From NCBI RefSeq assembly GCF_000167355.1, contig NZ_AAEW02000007.1, positions 124,001 through 188,000 on the forward strand: a stretch of 64,000 bases of DNA. The letters are read 5' to 3'. The notes below the pieces were generated by a model. That model worked only from the letters and a program-made list of their open reading frames with translations, had not been told where the DNA came from and made no database searches. Both the position numbers and the translations under genes were made by a program. Below, in pieces: positions 49,699 through 58,976 of this stretch (within the stretch, counting starts at the first letter, position 1; each line of letters opens with the position of its first letter). The stretch is from Desulfuromonas acetoxidans DSM 684 (lineage in GTDB: Bacteria > Desulfobacterota > Desulfuromonadia > Desulfuromonadales > Desulfuromonadaceae).

Positions 49699-50376
49699 TC
49701 ACCGCAGAGGACTTCCTGAAACGCTTTCGAGCTGGAACAACTCGACCATCAACTCAGAAAGCTCGGTTTTCTTGTCGTGCAACTCTTCGCGAATGGTTTC
49801 GTTAATGGCTGCTCGACCAACCAGAAAGGTGATATCACGACGGACACCACCTATTTCAGACTGCACATCCCGAATCTGAATTTCGTTTTTATTTTCTTCC
49901 TCAACAGTCTGTTGCTCCTCGTCTGCCTGCTTTTGCATCTGCTGTAACGGAGACATCTCCTGTTCATCCTCCGGCTGTTCCTGCTGCTGCACTGCCTGAT
50001 TGGAGGAATTTTGTGTGACAACAGGAGTTTCCTCTTGCGTGCTTACAGCCTGTTGCGATAGAGCTTCGGCTTCCTCAGGGGTGGATGTTTCACCACGTGA
50101 GACCAGACGTAACGGCGATGCGGTTGTCTGGGTTAGATTATCTGCAGAGTTGGATCGGGATGTTGTGCGCGGCGCGAGCGTTGTCGGCGTTGAGGTGACC
50201 GGTGGCATTTGAGCAGAAAGTGAACGTGCTTCAGCGGAGATCTGCACCGTATCCCCAGAAGGGAGAACCGTCAGACGGGTTTCAGGCTGGCGTGATTGTG
50301 CCGCCTGAGTATCGACCACATTAACAGACGCCTGAGAGACGCTGGTTGTGGTACCGCTGAGTGCTGAGACATTCAT
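49699..50376 (-). CDS. hypothetical coiled-coil protein with DTVQISAEARSLSA motif
   Basis: A 225-residue protein with no signal peptide. The first 130 residues are Ser/Thr/Gln-rich and probably unfolded, and contain DTVQISAEARSLSA, which echoes the motif of the protein at 5060-5785. The last 80 residues are a coiled coil (QKQADEEQQTVEEENKNEIQ, RDVQSEIGGVRRDITFLVGR, HDKKTELSELMVELFQ). It resembles small proteins from flagellar or secretion gene sets, but there are no such genes nearby. Single gene. Confidence 0.6.
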   Translation of the reverse strand: MNVSALSGTTTSVSQASVNVVDTQAAQSRQPETRLTVLPSGDTVQISAEARSLSAQMPPVTSTPTTLAPRTTSRSNSADNLTQTTASPLRLVSRGETSTPEEAEALSQQAVSTQEETPVVTQNSSNQAVQQQEQPEDEQEMSPLQQMQKQADEEQQTVEEENKNEIQIRDVQSEIGGVRRDITFLVGRAAINETIREELHDKKTELSELMVELFQLESVSGSPLR

Positions 50377-50772
50377 AACCGACTCCCGCGAACAGGTCTT
50401 GACGGACCTGATACTGCGTAATGCACACGATGGATAAATAGTAGCGTAATTTAGTGAAAACTCAAGTCATGTAAATCAACATTACAATATTACAACAGTT
50501 TCCAAGTATTTGACAATAGGTTGGAAACAATCTTTTTGATAATTCTTTTCCTTTAAAACAGCATGCATGTGTACAAACAACGCTCCGCTGAAAAAAAAGA
50601 GTTATTAATTTTATCATGGTTCGATCTGACTTCTGTTTACTGAACCTGTTGCTTATTTCTTCCTCTAAAGTTAGACAACGTATAACTATTCAAATTTACG
50701 TAATATTTCTCTAAAAAAATCTCCCAAGAACCTAGCGGTGTTTAACCGAAGCAGAAAAACAGTTTGCCTTTC
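50377..50772. other. divergent upstream region, no gene
   Basis: About 400 bp, strongly AT-rich, between the coiled-coil gene and the radical SAM gene. Only promoter-like AT sequence was seen. Confidence 0.5.
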
Positions 50773-50805
50773 TAGAGTAAATACTCTATTAGAGTAATAA
50801 CTCTA
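50773..50805. promoter_or_regulatory. tandem 16-bp operators upstream of the radical SAM gene
   Basis: TAGAGTAAATACTCTA (50773-50788; 7-bp perfect arms) and TAGAGTAATAACTCTA (50790-50805; 6-bp arms), 17 bp apart start to start and 25 bp before the ATG. They are probably bound by the TetR regulator encoded by the second gene of this operon. Confidence 0.75.
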
Positions 50806-50829
50806 ACGCCAAAAAGACAGGGGGATACA

Positions 50830-52188
50830 ATGAAAATCTTACTGATCCAACCGACCGGCCACGAACCACTCATGGACCAGATTTATCTGTTTGAGCCTTT
50901 GGCATTGGAATATCTGGCCGCAGGACTGCTGCTCGACAATCATGACGTGCGCATTATCGATGCACGTATCGAACCTGATATTAAAGCAATAGCCAATGAT
51001 TGGAACCCGGATATCGTGGGTTTGACGGCATTTACCAGTCACGTGAACATCGCCCGTTCTCTGGCCCTGCAGTCGCATCAGCTATGGCCGGATTGTTTCG
51101 TGGTTATCGGTGGCCACCACGCCACAGTGCAACCAGAGGACTTTAACGACGATTGTTTTGATGCGGTGGTGATTGGCGAAGGTGTTTTTACCCTGCGCGA
51201 AATTGTCACAGCAATCGAGCACGGCGGAGCTCTGATTGATATTCCCGGAATTGCCCTGCCATGTGACGAAGGGATGATCTATTCGGAAACGCGACCCTAT
51301 ACAGACCTTAATGCCCTCCCTTTTCCGGCACGAGAGCTGACAAAGCATTATCGTGCTCACTATTTCAGTGAATGGTTCAAGCCTCTGGCATCTGTGCGCA
51401 CCTCTCTCGGCTGTACGGCACGCTGCAATTTCTGTGCGTTGTGGTCGATTACCGCTGGTAAATACCTGCGGCGTGACCCGGATCAGGTGGTTGAAGAACT
51501 AAAAGGGATCGACGAACCCAACGTGTTCTTTTGCGATGACGAGTCGATGTGTGACAGCAAACGAATGGCCACACTGGCGACAAAAATCCATCAGGCGGGC
51601 ATCCGCAAAAACTATTTTCTCTATGCGCGGGTAGACACCATTGTGCGTCAACCTGAGCTGTTTCGCCAGTGGGCAGCTATTGGTCTCAAACAGGTCTTTG
51701 TCGGTATGGAGGCTTGTTCCGATGAACGGTTGCAGCGGATGAACAAAGGTGTGACGGTGGCCGAGCAGGAACAGGCTGTGGCGATCCTCAAAAAAATTGG
51801 TGTAATAATGTACGCATCATTTATGGTTGATCCGGACTATTCGCATCAGGACTTTGACGCTTTGATCCGTTATATCCGCCGTCTGAAACTGACTTATGCA
51901 ACGTTCACCGTGATGACACCGTTACCGGGCACGCAACTCTACCGCGACCGAAAGGCTGAATTAATTTCTCATCAACCGGAAATGTTCGACATGTTGCACA
52001 GTCTTTTCGCCACCCACTTACCGGACAAAGAATTCTATCATCAGATGGCTCGACTCTATGAAAAGGCTGTGCCCCTGTATCGGGTGTTACCGGCGTTGGC
52101 GAAATTCGGAGTCCACGGACTGGTGCTGCGGATAAAACTGTTTCAGCGTTTTCTCAAGCGACTGCGTCGAGCACATCTTGATTACTGA
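50830..52188 (+). CDS. B12-binding radical SAM enzyme
   Basis: A 452-residue protein. Residues 1-140 form a cobalamin-binding Rossmann domain (MKILLIQPTG, DIVGLTAFTSHVNIARSLAL, FVVIGGHHATVQPE); residues 185-400 are a radical SAM barrel with CTARCNFC at 195-202 (the CxxxCxxC [4Fe-4S] ligand). The C-terminal 60 residues are basic and helical. The family (BchE/HpnJ-type class B) makes methylations or ring changes on lipids and cofactors. No substrate is clear. It is paired with a TetR gene and has tandem operators. Confidence 0.9.
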   Translation: MKILLIQPTGHEPLMDQIYLFEPLALEYLAAGLLLDNHDVRIIDARIEPDIKAIANDWNPDIVGLTAFTSHVNIARSLALQSHQLWPDCFVVIGGHHATVQPEDFNDDCFDAVVIGEGVFTLREIVTAIEHGGALIDIPGIALPCDEGMIYSETRPYTDLNALPFPARELTKHYRAHYFSEWFKPLASVRTSLGCTARCNFCALWSITAGKYLRRDPDQVVEELKGIDEPNVFFCDDESMCDSKRMATLATKIHQAGIRKNYFLYARVDTIVRQPELFRQWAAIGLKQVFVGMEACSDERLQRMNKGVTVAEQEQAVAILKKIGVIMYASFMVDPDYSHQDFDALIRYIRRLKLTYATFTVMTPLPGTQLYRDRKAELISHQPEMFDMLHSLFATHLPDKEFYHQMARLYEKAVPLYRVLPALAKFGVHGLVLRIKLFQRFLKRLRRAHLDY

Positions 52189-52213
52189 AGACAACCGGCG
52201 TATTCTTTCTAAC

Positions 52214-52861
52214 ATGAACACCAAACAGCGCATTATCGAAACCGCCGTGACTCTGTTCAACGATCAGGGAACCAAAGCGGTCACCACCAACCATATCGCT
52301 GCGGCCATGGGCATCAGTCCCGGAAATCTCTATTACCATTTTCGCAACAAAGAAGAGATCATCCGGGCGATTTTCGAGCAAATGGACGTCGTGGGGATGG
52401 AACAATACCAGAAGATCATTGCCAAGGTTCCAGCTGGGTCGCTACAGGCGATGGAAGAAACCTTTGCAATGATCCAACGCTTCAACTGGCAATACCGTTT
52501 TTTCAAGCGGGAACTGACCGCCCTGCTGCTCAATGATTCGCAACTGAAAGAACGATACATCACGACACACCGTACGTTGCGCGCCATAGTACGCCATTCC
52601 ATTGAAAGTAGTGTCGCCCAAGGGATTCTCCAACCGATGTCAGATGAGGAACTCGACCTGTTTGTCGAAGAGGTGTGGTTAGTCACGTTGTTCTGGCTCA
52701 ATTATCTGGAAGTTGGCGGGGAGCAAGTTACCGAGGCTGCTCTGACGCGGGGCAACAGTGTCGTTCGCCAGGCAGTTCGCTGTCGTTTGACGGAAAAAGG
52801 GCTAGCCTTGCTGGAAAACTATCTGTCGTCATTACCGCAGGATGATTCAACCACCCCATAA
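52214..52861 (+). CDS. TetR-family regulator
   Basis: A 215-residue protein: MNTKQRIIETAVTLFNDQGT, then the helix-turn-helix TTNHIAAAMGISPGNLYYHF RNKEEI. The C-terminal ligand domain is of the YesS/TetR_C 'PF13972-like' sort (QYRFFKRELTALLLNDSQLK). Start at 52214; an in-frame TTG at 52178 overlaps the upstream stop. It is the second gene after the radical SAM gene, so the operators at 50773-50805 would let it control its own operon. Its end overlaps the convergent permease gene by 43 bp. Confidence 0.88.
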   Translation: MNTKQRIIETAVTLFNDQGTKAVTTNHIAAAMGISPGNLYYHFRNKEEIIRAIFEQMDVVGMEQYQKIIAKVPAGSLQAMEETFAMIQRFNWQYRFFKRELTALLLNDSQLKERYITTHRTLRAIVRHSIESSVAQGILQPMSDEELDLFVEEVWLVTLFWLNYLEVGGEQVTEAALTRGNSVVRQAVRCRLTEKGLALLENYLSSLPQDDSTTP

Positions 52862-53364
52862 CGGCGATTAAGAAACTGCATCACCACCCCCTGCAGCCAG
52901 GCGGCAATGAGGATGTAGACCTCAAGGGTCACGGTGAACAACAGGCCGAAATAATCAACCATTAACGGCAGCAAAGGCACCTTGACGGCTCGGGCATAAA
53001 AATACGTGACCAACACGCCTTCCGGCACCCCGCCACGACGCAGGTCCGACAACATCGGATACCACAGATACATGGGCCCATGGCTCATGATCCCAGCAAT
53101 CATAGCAATCCCCCAACCGCGTCGCGCTCCGTGCTTTTTGAACAAATGCACCATTTTCTTCGGCGGCAACCACCAGTTGATCAGAGCGTTAATGACCACC
53201 ACCAGGGCAATAATCGGTAGAATTTGTGCAAGAATCTGCCCGGCACGCTGCAGCGATAGCCACGCCTGCTCATCATGCGTTACGACCAAGGAAACATAGG
53301 AGATTGCCACCAGCGATAAAAAACGCAGGCCTTTGAATTTAAAGGGGGGATTCTGTGCAGTCAT
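52819..53364 (-). CDS. permease half, C-terminal (DUF318/ArsP-like)
   Basis: A 181-residue membrane protein with four to five helices: QILAQILPIIALVVVINALI NWWLP, the signature AMIAGIMSHGPMYLWYPMLS DLRRGGVPEG, and FYARAVKVPLLPLMVDYFGL. This matches one half of the permease family annotated DUF318/ArsP, organic-arsenical or metal exporters. Start at 53364 by ATGA overlap with the first half. It acts together with the next gene product. Confidence 0.75.
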   Translation of the reverse strand: MTAQNPPFKFKGLRFLSLVAISYVSLVVTHDEQAWLSLQRAGQILAQILPIIALVVVINALINWWLPPKKMVHLFKKHGARRGWGIAMIAGIMSHGPMYLWYPMLSDLRRGGVPEGVLVTYFYARAVKVPLLPLMVDYFGLLFTVTLEVYILIAAWLQGVVMQFLNRRYGVVESSCGNDDR

Positions 53365-53774
53365 TGCCACCATCCCACAGTCCAACTGGTGAGCGTTGCT
53401 ACAGCCAGAGTACCGACAAACGCCAGCAGATTCCGAATCAGGGTAAAACGACCACCAAAAGCTTCGACCTCCATGGGAATTTGAATGAAACCGAGGGTCA
53501 CCCAGGCCAGAATAAAGGCGGTCACCGCATACAGTGAGACCCCCTGGCCCAACATTTCGCCGCCGAGCAGATAACTGACAATTGGATTGCCGGCCGCGAC
53601 GGCACCACAGCCAGTCCCGATCAGCGTATCAACAAAGGCATTCCCGGTAAAAAAGCCAACCAGACGTTGTGGTGGAATCAGCGTTTGCAGCATGGCCACC
53701 AGCCCCACCACACCGAAAATCATCGGCATCATTGCGGCAAACGAAAGAACACTTTTCTTTAAACTATGGCGCAT
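53361..53774 (-). CDS. permease half, N-terminal (DUF318/ArsP-like)
   Basis: A 137-residue membrane protein: MMPMIFGVVGLVAMLQTLIP, then GFFTGNAFVDTLIGTGCGAV AAGNPIVSYLLGGEMLGQGV, with GCGAVAAGNPIVSYLLGGE the family's conserved reentrant motif (often GaxxPlCSCgvvP in full-length ArsP). The usual single-chain permease of about 320 aa is here two genes overlapping by ATGA, seen also in other bacteria. Cargo unknown. Confidence 0.75.
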   Translation of the reverse strand: MRHSLKKSVLSFAAMMPMIFGVVGLVAMLQTLIPPQRLVGFFTGNAFVDTLIGTGCGAVAAGNPIVSYLLGGEMLGQGVSLYAVTAFILAWVTLGFIQIPMEVEAFGGRFTLIRNLLAFVGTLAVATLTSWTVGWWQ

Positions 53775-53987
53775 AACTTTCCTATTGAGAACAACGGGTT
53801 GAACCTCATCGTTTGGAGGACCCGTGAAGACATGGGAGCGTATAAGCTACCACAACACCTTACGGGATCAGGCCCAAAAAGCAAAATGGTTGCGTGCATA
53901 GTCATTTTTTTAAAATGGTGCTACGATGCAAAACCTTGCAACCATGGCGTCAGCTGCACAACACTATTCGTTTGACATGGAGTGCGA

Positions 53988-55355
53988 ATGTCATACAACT
54001 CACTGAAATCACTCACACCAGCCCAGGCCCTAGTCCTTTATTATGGAGTCGCCATTCTCGCCGGAGCACTGCTGCTCTGTACCCCGTTGGCAGCGGTCGG
54101 GCCTCACCTTTCGTTCCTGGATGCGCTGTTTACAGCAACTTCGGCCCAATGTGTTACCGGTCTGAGTGTCGTCGATACCGGCACCCGGTTATCGGGGTTT
54201 GGCCAGGGGGTCGTGCTGGCCCTAATTCAGGTGGGTGGTCTGGGTATTACCACCTTTTCCGTGTATCTCTTCATTTATCTACGCGTCGGCGTCAGTATCC
54301 GCGGTCGCTGGATCATCAATGAAACTCTGTTGCCAACACCGGTCAGCTCATGGCGCGATCTGATTCGCAGTATCTTCTTGACCACGTTGATCATCGAGAC
54401 CTTGGGGGCACTGTTGCTGTCCTTTGTGTTTGTGCCGGATCTCGGTTTGAAACAGGGGATCTACTCTGCCGTTTTTCACTCAATTTCAGCGTTCTGCAAT
54501 GCTGGTTTTTCGCTGTTTCCCGACAGTCTGATCGGTTACCGCAACAATCCTTTGGTCAATGTAACGATCATGGCATTGATCATTCTTGGCGGTATCGGTT
54601 TTCTCGTCATCCGCGAGTTAGCCGACGCCTGCAAACCACGGCAAAACCCGTTGCAACCACGCCGTTTTTCGCTGCACACCAAGCTGGTCATCTTAACCAC
54701 AGTGTTTCTGATCATCTATGGTGCCGTCACCATCGGCTGGTTGGAGCGCCATGACGCCCTGGCACACATGTCCACTGGTGAAGCGGCCTGGACGGCGTTA
54801 TTTCAATCGGTGTCGGCGCGGACCGCCGGCTTCAACACCATTGATCTGGATCTGCTTCGTGTGCCGACATTGTTCCTGATGATCTTCCTGATGTTCATCG
54901 GTGCGTCACCGGGTTCAGCAGGCGGCGGTGTTAAAACCACCTGTCTGGCGTTGCTGTTTATTCTGTTTTACAACCGTTTAAAGGGCAACCCCAACACCAA
55001 TGCATTTGGCCGCACCATACCGGAAGACGTTATTTCCAGGGCGCTATCACTGTTTCTGCTGGCCATGATTGTTATCGGCTTGGCGCTGTTCGGCTTGCTG
55101 ATTGCCCAAAGCCCGGATTGGGCGCATGAAAATCCACGCGAATTTCTTGGCTTTATGTTTGAAACCGTCTCGGCCTTCGGTACGGTTGGTCTATCCATGG
55201 GCTCCACGGGCCAACTTAACATCGCCAGCAAATGCATTGTCATTGCCCTGATGTTTATCGGCCGGGTTGGTCTGTTGACCATGGCGTTTGCCATTGCCAG
55301 ACGCACCCGGTCGACAGCACCACGTTATGCCGAAGAAAATATCATGATCGGCTAA
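53988..55355 (+). CDS. potassium uptake protein, TrkH/KtrB family
   Basis: A 455-residue membrane protein with the four-fold pore of K+ uptake channels. The selectivity-filter glycines are in SAQCVTGLSVVDTG, SISAFCNAGFSLFPD, SVSARTAGFNTIDLD and VSAFGTVGLSMGSTG. Length and motifs fit KtrB rather than the longer E. coli TrkH. It partners the TrkA/KtrA gene 11 bp downstream. The start is taken at 53988 for its GGAG spacing (an in-frame GTG is at 53982). Confidence 0.92.
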   Translation: MSYNSLKSLTPAQALVLYYGVAILAGALLLCTPLAAVGPHLSFLDALFTATSAQCVTGLSVVDTGTRLSGFGQGVVLALIQVGGLGITTFSVYLFIYLRVGVSIRGRWIINETLLPTPVSSWRDLIRSIFLTTLIIETLGALLLSFVFVPDLGLKQGIYSAVFHSISAFCNAGFSLFPDSLIGYRNNPLVNVTIMALIILGGIGFLVIRELADACKPRQNPLQPRRFSLHTKLVILTTVFLIIYGAVTIGWLERHDALAHMSTGEAAWTALFQSVSARTAGFNTIDLDLLRVPTLFLMIFLMFIGASPGSAGGGVKTTCLALLFILFYNRLKGNPNTNAFGRTIPEDVISRALSLFLLAMIVIGLALFGLLIAQSPDWAHENPREFLGFMFETVSAFGTVGLSMGSTGQLNIASKCIVIALMFIGRVGLLTMAFAIARRTRSTAPRYAEENIMIG

Positions 55356-55366
55356 GGGAGAGAATT

Positions 55367-56029
55367 ATGCCGCAAAAGAAAAAGTTCTGTGTCATCGGTT
55401 TGGGTAATTTTGGTTTTCACGTCGCTTCCAGCCTCTATGCACAAGGCCACGAAGTAATGGCCATCGACTCGGATAAAGAAAAGGTTCAGACCGTGAAAGA
55501 CCTGTGTTCTTACGCCATTCTCGGTGACGCCGCCAGCAAGGATTTTCTTGATGGACAGGGGATGAGCGAGATGGACGCGGTGATTATTGCTACGGGTGAG
55601 CGCTCCCACCTGTCAACACTGATCACCTTGTATCTCAAAGAACTCAATGTGCCACGTATCCTGGTCAAGGCGATCAATGAGGACCATGGCCGCATTCTGG
55701 AAAAAGTCGGTGCCAGCGAGGTAATCTATCCGGAGAAACATATGGCGCAACGCATCGCTCACAGTTTATCAAGTCCCAATCTACTTGAGTTTATTCCTCT
55801 GGCAGAGGATTATTCCCTGTCGGAAACAGCTCCGCCACGTGAGTTTATCGGCAAGACACTGGTTGATCTCAACCTGCGCCAACGTTTTCATGTGACGGTG
55901 ATTGCCATCAAGGATGTGATTTCCGATCAGTTTATTGTCGCTCCTCAGCCAATGCACACCATCAAGGATAGTGATGTACTGGTATTGATTGGTAAGACGG
56001 AGGATGTGAAGAAGGCTCTGAATTCATAG
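55367..56029 (+). CDS. potassium uptake regulatory protein, TrkA/KtrA family
   Basis: A 220-residue cytoplasmic RCK protein: KFCVIGLGNFGFHVASSLYA (GxGxxG nucleotide-binding loop), DAVIIATGERSHLSTLITLY, then a TrkA_C domain (PPREFIGKTLVDLNLRQRFH). It binds nucleotides and gates the TrkH/KtrB pore. RBS GGGAGAG. Second gene of the K+ uptake operon. Confidence 0.93.
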   Translation: MPQKKKFCVIGLGNFGFHVASSLYAQGHEVMAIDSDKEKVQTVKDLCSYAILGDAASKDFLDGQGMSEMDAVIIATGERSHLSTLITLYLKELNVPRILVKAINEDHGRILEKVGASEVIYPEKHMAQRIAHSLSSPNLLEFIPLAEDYSLSETAPPREFIGKTLVDLNLRQRFHVTVIAIKDVISDQFIVAPQPMHTIKDSDVLVLIGKTEDVKKALNS

Positions 56030-56040
56030 AATTGAGGCTG

Positions 56041-56620
56041 GGCTGCTCAATAACAGACTAATGGAGGGTGGGCACCGCCCCACCCGGTAGAGTGGTGCCA
56101 CGGAAGAAATAAAGTAAGTCATAAGATTGTTATCACCGTTTTACGCCACAGGCGATAAGTTGCACGATTCGTCGACCTAAAGGGCGGCGAGCCGAATCCG
56201 TGAAGCATCACGGAAACAGACACAGTGTCGGTGGATTCAGGTTCAGGAGAAGTTCAAGCTGGTTTTTGCCTTTTGAGCGGCCAGTCAAAAGGGTGTCGGC
56301 TGCCGGGACGAAACCCGGCGACCTTGACTTTGATCTTGAGTGGTTCGTAATACGCAACGAATCGCTCTGGCGAACTTCATCCGTTCTCATAGTTGGTACC
56401 CACATGACGCGGGCTTCCGCGCCCGCTCGTCGGGGCACTTTTGCGTCGACAAAAGTACCGCAAAATCGACTCCCGTCATTGCACCCTTACGGGTTCCCTC
56501 TCTCCATTCTCTTACATCGCAATGTCGGCAAAACTCGCTGACGCTCAAACAGGTTGCCGACAACCATTGCGCTGACGTTCATTGCGTTCGGTGCTGCTGA
56601 ACGGGAGGGCTTGGCTGCTC
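56041..56620. repeat. long dispersed repeat (family L), cluster unit 1
   Basis: Order of shared blocks: GGGTGGGCACCGCCCCACCC, GTTATCACCGTTTTACGCCA, TCGTCGACCTAAAGGGCGGC, ATCACGGAAACAGAC, CAAGCTGGTTTTTGC, CTTTTGAGCGGCCAGTCAAAA, GCTGCCGGGACGAAACCCGG, CTTCATCCGTTC, GGGCACTTTTGCGTCGACAA, ATGTCGGCAAAACTCGC, and GCTGAACGGGAGGGCTTGGC. Short frames across it are not conserved as genes. Confidence 0.8.
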
Positions 56621-57366
56621 AATAACAAACCCAGGCAAGGGTGGGCACCGTCCCACCCGTTTGAGCGGGGCCACGGAAGAAATAAAGTGCAGCTTCAATT
56701 GGTTATCAACGTTTTACGCCAAAGATGATGAGTTGCACGATTCGCCGACCTAAAGGGCGGCGAGCCGAATACGTGACGCATGACGGAAACAGACTCAGTG
56801 TCGGTTGATCTAGGTTCAGGAGGTGTTCAAGCTGGTTTTTGCATACTTTTGAGCGGCCAATCAAAAGGATGTCGACTGCCGGGACGAAACCCGGCGACCT
56901 TGACTCTGACCTTGACCTTCAGTGGTTCGAAATCCGAAAACTGATCGTTCTGGCGAACTTCATCCGTTCGCGATGGTGGTGCCCACATGACACGGGCTTC
57001 CGCGCCCGCACGTCGGGGCACTTTTGCGTCGACAAAAGTACCGCAAAATCGACTCCCAAGGGGTTGTCATCAATCAGCCTTCACGGAGTTGTTGCGGATC
57101 TTTTTCACGTCAGCTGCGTTATCGGTCGTCGCCATAGAACGACTATAGCTCCTCCCTCTGCCTTGCTGACGCAAAAAATCTCACGCAACACCTCTCGTTC
57201 ATCTGATCAATAACAACCCCATTGCATCCTTACGGGTTCCCTCTCTGCGTTCACTAACACCACGATGTCGGCAAAACTCGCCCAGTCGGCATCAGTCCTC
57301 AAACAGGTTGCCGACGATCATCGCGCTGACATTCACTGCGTTCGGCGCTGCTGAACGGGGGAGCTT
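56621..57366. repeat. long dispersed repeat (family L), cluster unit 2
   Basis: The same blocks in the same order, with an extra stretch at 57055-57225. The hairpin region here reads TTTTGCATACTTTTGAGCGG, as in the copy at 2812-3052. No gene. Confidence 0.8.
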
Positions 57367-57592
57367 GGTTGATAAATGACAAACCCAGGCAAGGGTGGGC
57401 ACCGTCCCACCCGTTTGATCGGGGCCACACCAGAGATAGAGCGCGACTGAAGATTGTTATCACCGTTTTACGCCACAGGAGATGAGTTGCACGATTCGTC
57501 GACCTAAAGGGCGGCGAACCGAATCTGTGACGCATCACGGAAACAGACCCATTGTCGGTGGATTTAGGTTCAGGAGGTGTTCAAGCTGGTTT
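57367..57592. repeat. long dispersed repeat (family L), cluster unit 3, truncated
   Basis: Matches units 1 and 2 up to TTCAAGCTGGTTTTTT and then stops abruptly; the following AAGCGCGTCGCGAAAAATAA is unlike the other units. This is the probable left junction of the prophage. Confidence 0.75.
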
Positions 57593-57681
57593 TTTGAAGC
57601 GCGTCGCGAAAAATAAGCGCGAAAAATTGCGATAAATCGCCGTCAGATTCCTTTTGACACAATCAAAGCATATTTGACAAA

Positions 57682-58489
57682 TCAAAATAATCCTGCCTGC
57701 TGGCCGCGAATCTCCGTTCCAAATCCTCCCCATGATCCATAGATCAATTCAACGCAATCACTTGGTTGATCTGCTCCACCGACAGTGTATTGATAATCGA
57801 CTTCAACAACAGGAAGATCTGCGAATAATTCCCTGATCTCTGGATGGCCATTAATGCTGATGATCATCTTACCTTTGATCGTGCGAGCAAGATCCAGGAG
57901 CCGCTCATAATGCTTCCAATCGAATTCAACGCCATAGCCTTCGACTTGCCAATATGGTGGGTCACAATAAAAAAGCGTGTGTTGACGATCATATTTGGCG
58001 ACAACTTGGTCCCACGGCAAGTGCTCAATCGTTGTTTGTGACAAACGGAAATGCGCATCGGCGAGGTCATCCTCTATCGTCATATAGTTGAATCGTGGCC
58101 GCGATGTTGTTGAGGTGCCGAATGTTTGCCCATCAACCTTTCCTCCGAAAGCCAGCTTCTGCAAATACAAAAAAACGGGCCGCACGTTGGACATCGGTTA
58201 AGGTGTCGATGGGTGTCCGTTTCAAGCGATCCCAATTCTCCCGGCTGGTCAACACCCACTTAAATTGTTTATACAGCTCCTCGACGTGTAGCTGGACGAT
58301 CCGATAAAGATTAACCAGGTCGCCATTAATATCGTTGATTATTTCCACCTGGCTTGGCTGTTTCATAAAGAAGAGTGCCGCCGCGCCACAGAATGGCTCG
58401 ACATAACACTGATGGTCGGGGAACAAGGGAAAAATTCGGTCAGCAAGTTTACGCTTACCACCGATCCAAGGAATGATTGGCTTTGTCAT
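57682..58489 (-). pseudogene. phage DNA adenine methylase (Dam, D12 class), frameshifted
   Basis: The first frame (58489 down) starts MTKPIIPWIGGKRKLADRIF with the SAM-binding GGK motif and runs to DVQRAARFF, then goes out of frame. The second frame picks up YLQKLAFGGKVDGQTFGTST and carries the catalytic FYCDPPYW. Removing one G (58168 on the plus strand), which sits next to a run of seven A/T bases (58169-58175), restores ARFFYLQKLAFGG, the family sequence. The whole would be about 268 residues and methylate GATC. It may be off by phase variation, dead, or a sequencing error. Confidence 0.85.
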
Positions 58490-58593
58490 GTGAGTAGCCC
58501 CTTATCAAATCTGTTTTGATGTGATATTTTTTCCCTGCCGTGTACATGGCGGGGAAGCCTTGGCCTTGCTCACAGGTCTGGTCTGTGGGTTGG

Positions 58594-58629
58594 GCGGCCG
58601 GGCGGTAGCTCCAACTATCTCCCGGCCGC
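58594..58629. terminator. inverted repeat between dam and the tail genes
   Basis: GCGGCCGGG/CCCGGCCGC, 9-bp perfect arms with an 18-nt loop, 15 bp after the stop of the gene at 58644 (minus strand). No T-run; possible terminator of the tail operon. Confidence 0.45.
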
Positions 58630-58643
58630 TTCCTCTTCTACCT

Positions 58644-58976
58644 TTACACTCCGGTAATCTCGATCTGATCCTCAACGACGTTGCCGTCTGATGTTGCGGC
58701 GTAGAACTTCAGGGTGTAGCGGCGTCGTGAGACCACGTTGTAGACTCTGGCCATGATCTGCTGACCTTCGTAGCTGAAGCTGCCGGTCTCGATCATGGCT
58801 TCAGAAACGTCGCTGCCGGTATCGTCATAGATCTCGGCGCGGGTGGTGCCGCGATTATTGTTGGCGACGATGGTTTCTCCGTCCGGGATCTCGTCGGATT
58901 CCGTCCAGTCAATGGCCAGCATCATGGCTTCTCCCGGCTTCATATCAATTTCGTTGGGCGGGTCCTGGTTACGCAT
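58644..58976 (-). CDS. prophage structural protein, hypothetical
   Basis: A 110-residue protein starting MRNQDPPNEIDMKPGEAMML, mostly beta strands (IYDDTGSDVSEAMIETGSFS, RVYNVVSRRRYTLKFYAATS). Its start overlaps the stop of the upstream gene by 8 bp, so they are translated together. The fold resembles short accessory proteins at the distal end of tail-fibre operons. Function unknown. Confidence 0.6.
   Translation of the reverse strand: MRNQDPPNEIDMKPGEAMMLAIDWTESDEIPDGETIVANNNRGTTRAEIYDDTGSDVSEAMIETGSFSYEGQQIMARVYNVVSRRRYTLKFYAATSDGNVVEDQIEITGV

Noticed and set aside
56200-57213. Several frames of 65-125 codons in the long repeats
   Set aside because: Frames are not kept between repeat units, so they are not genes.
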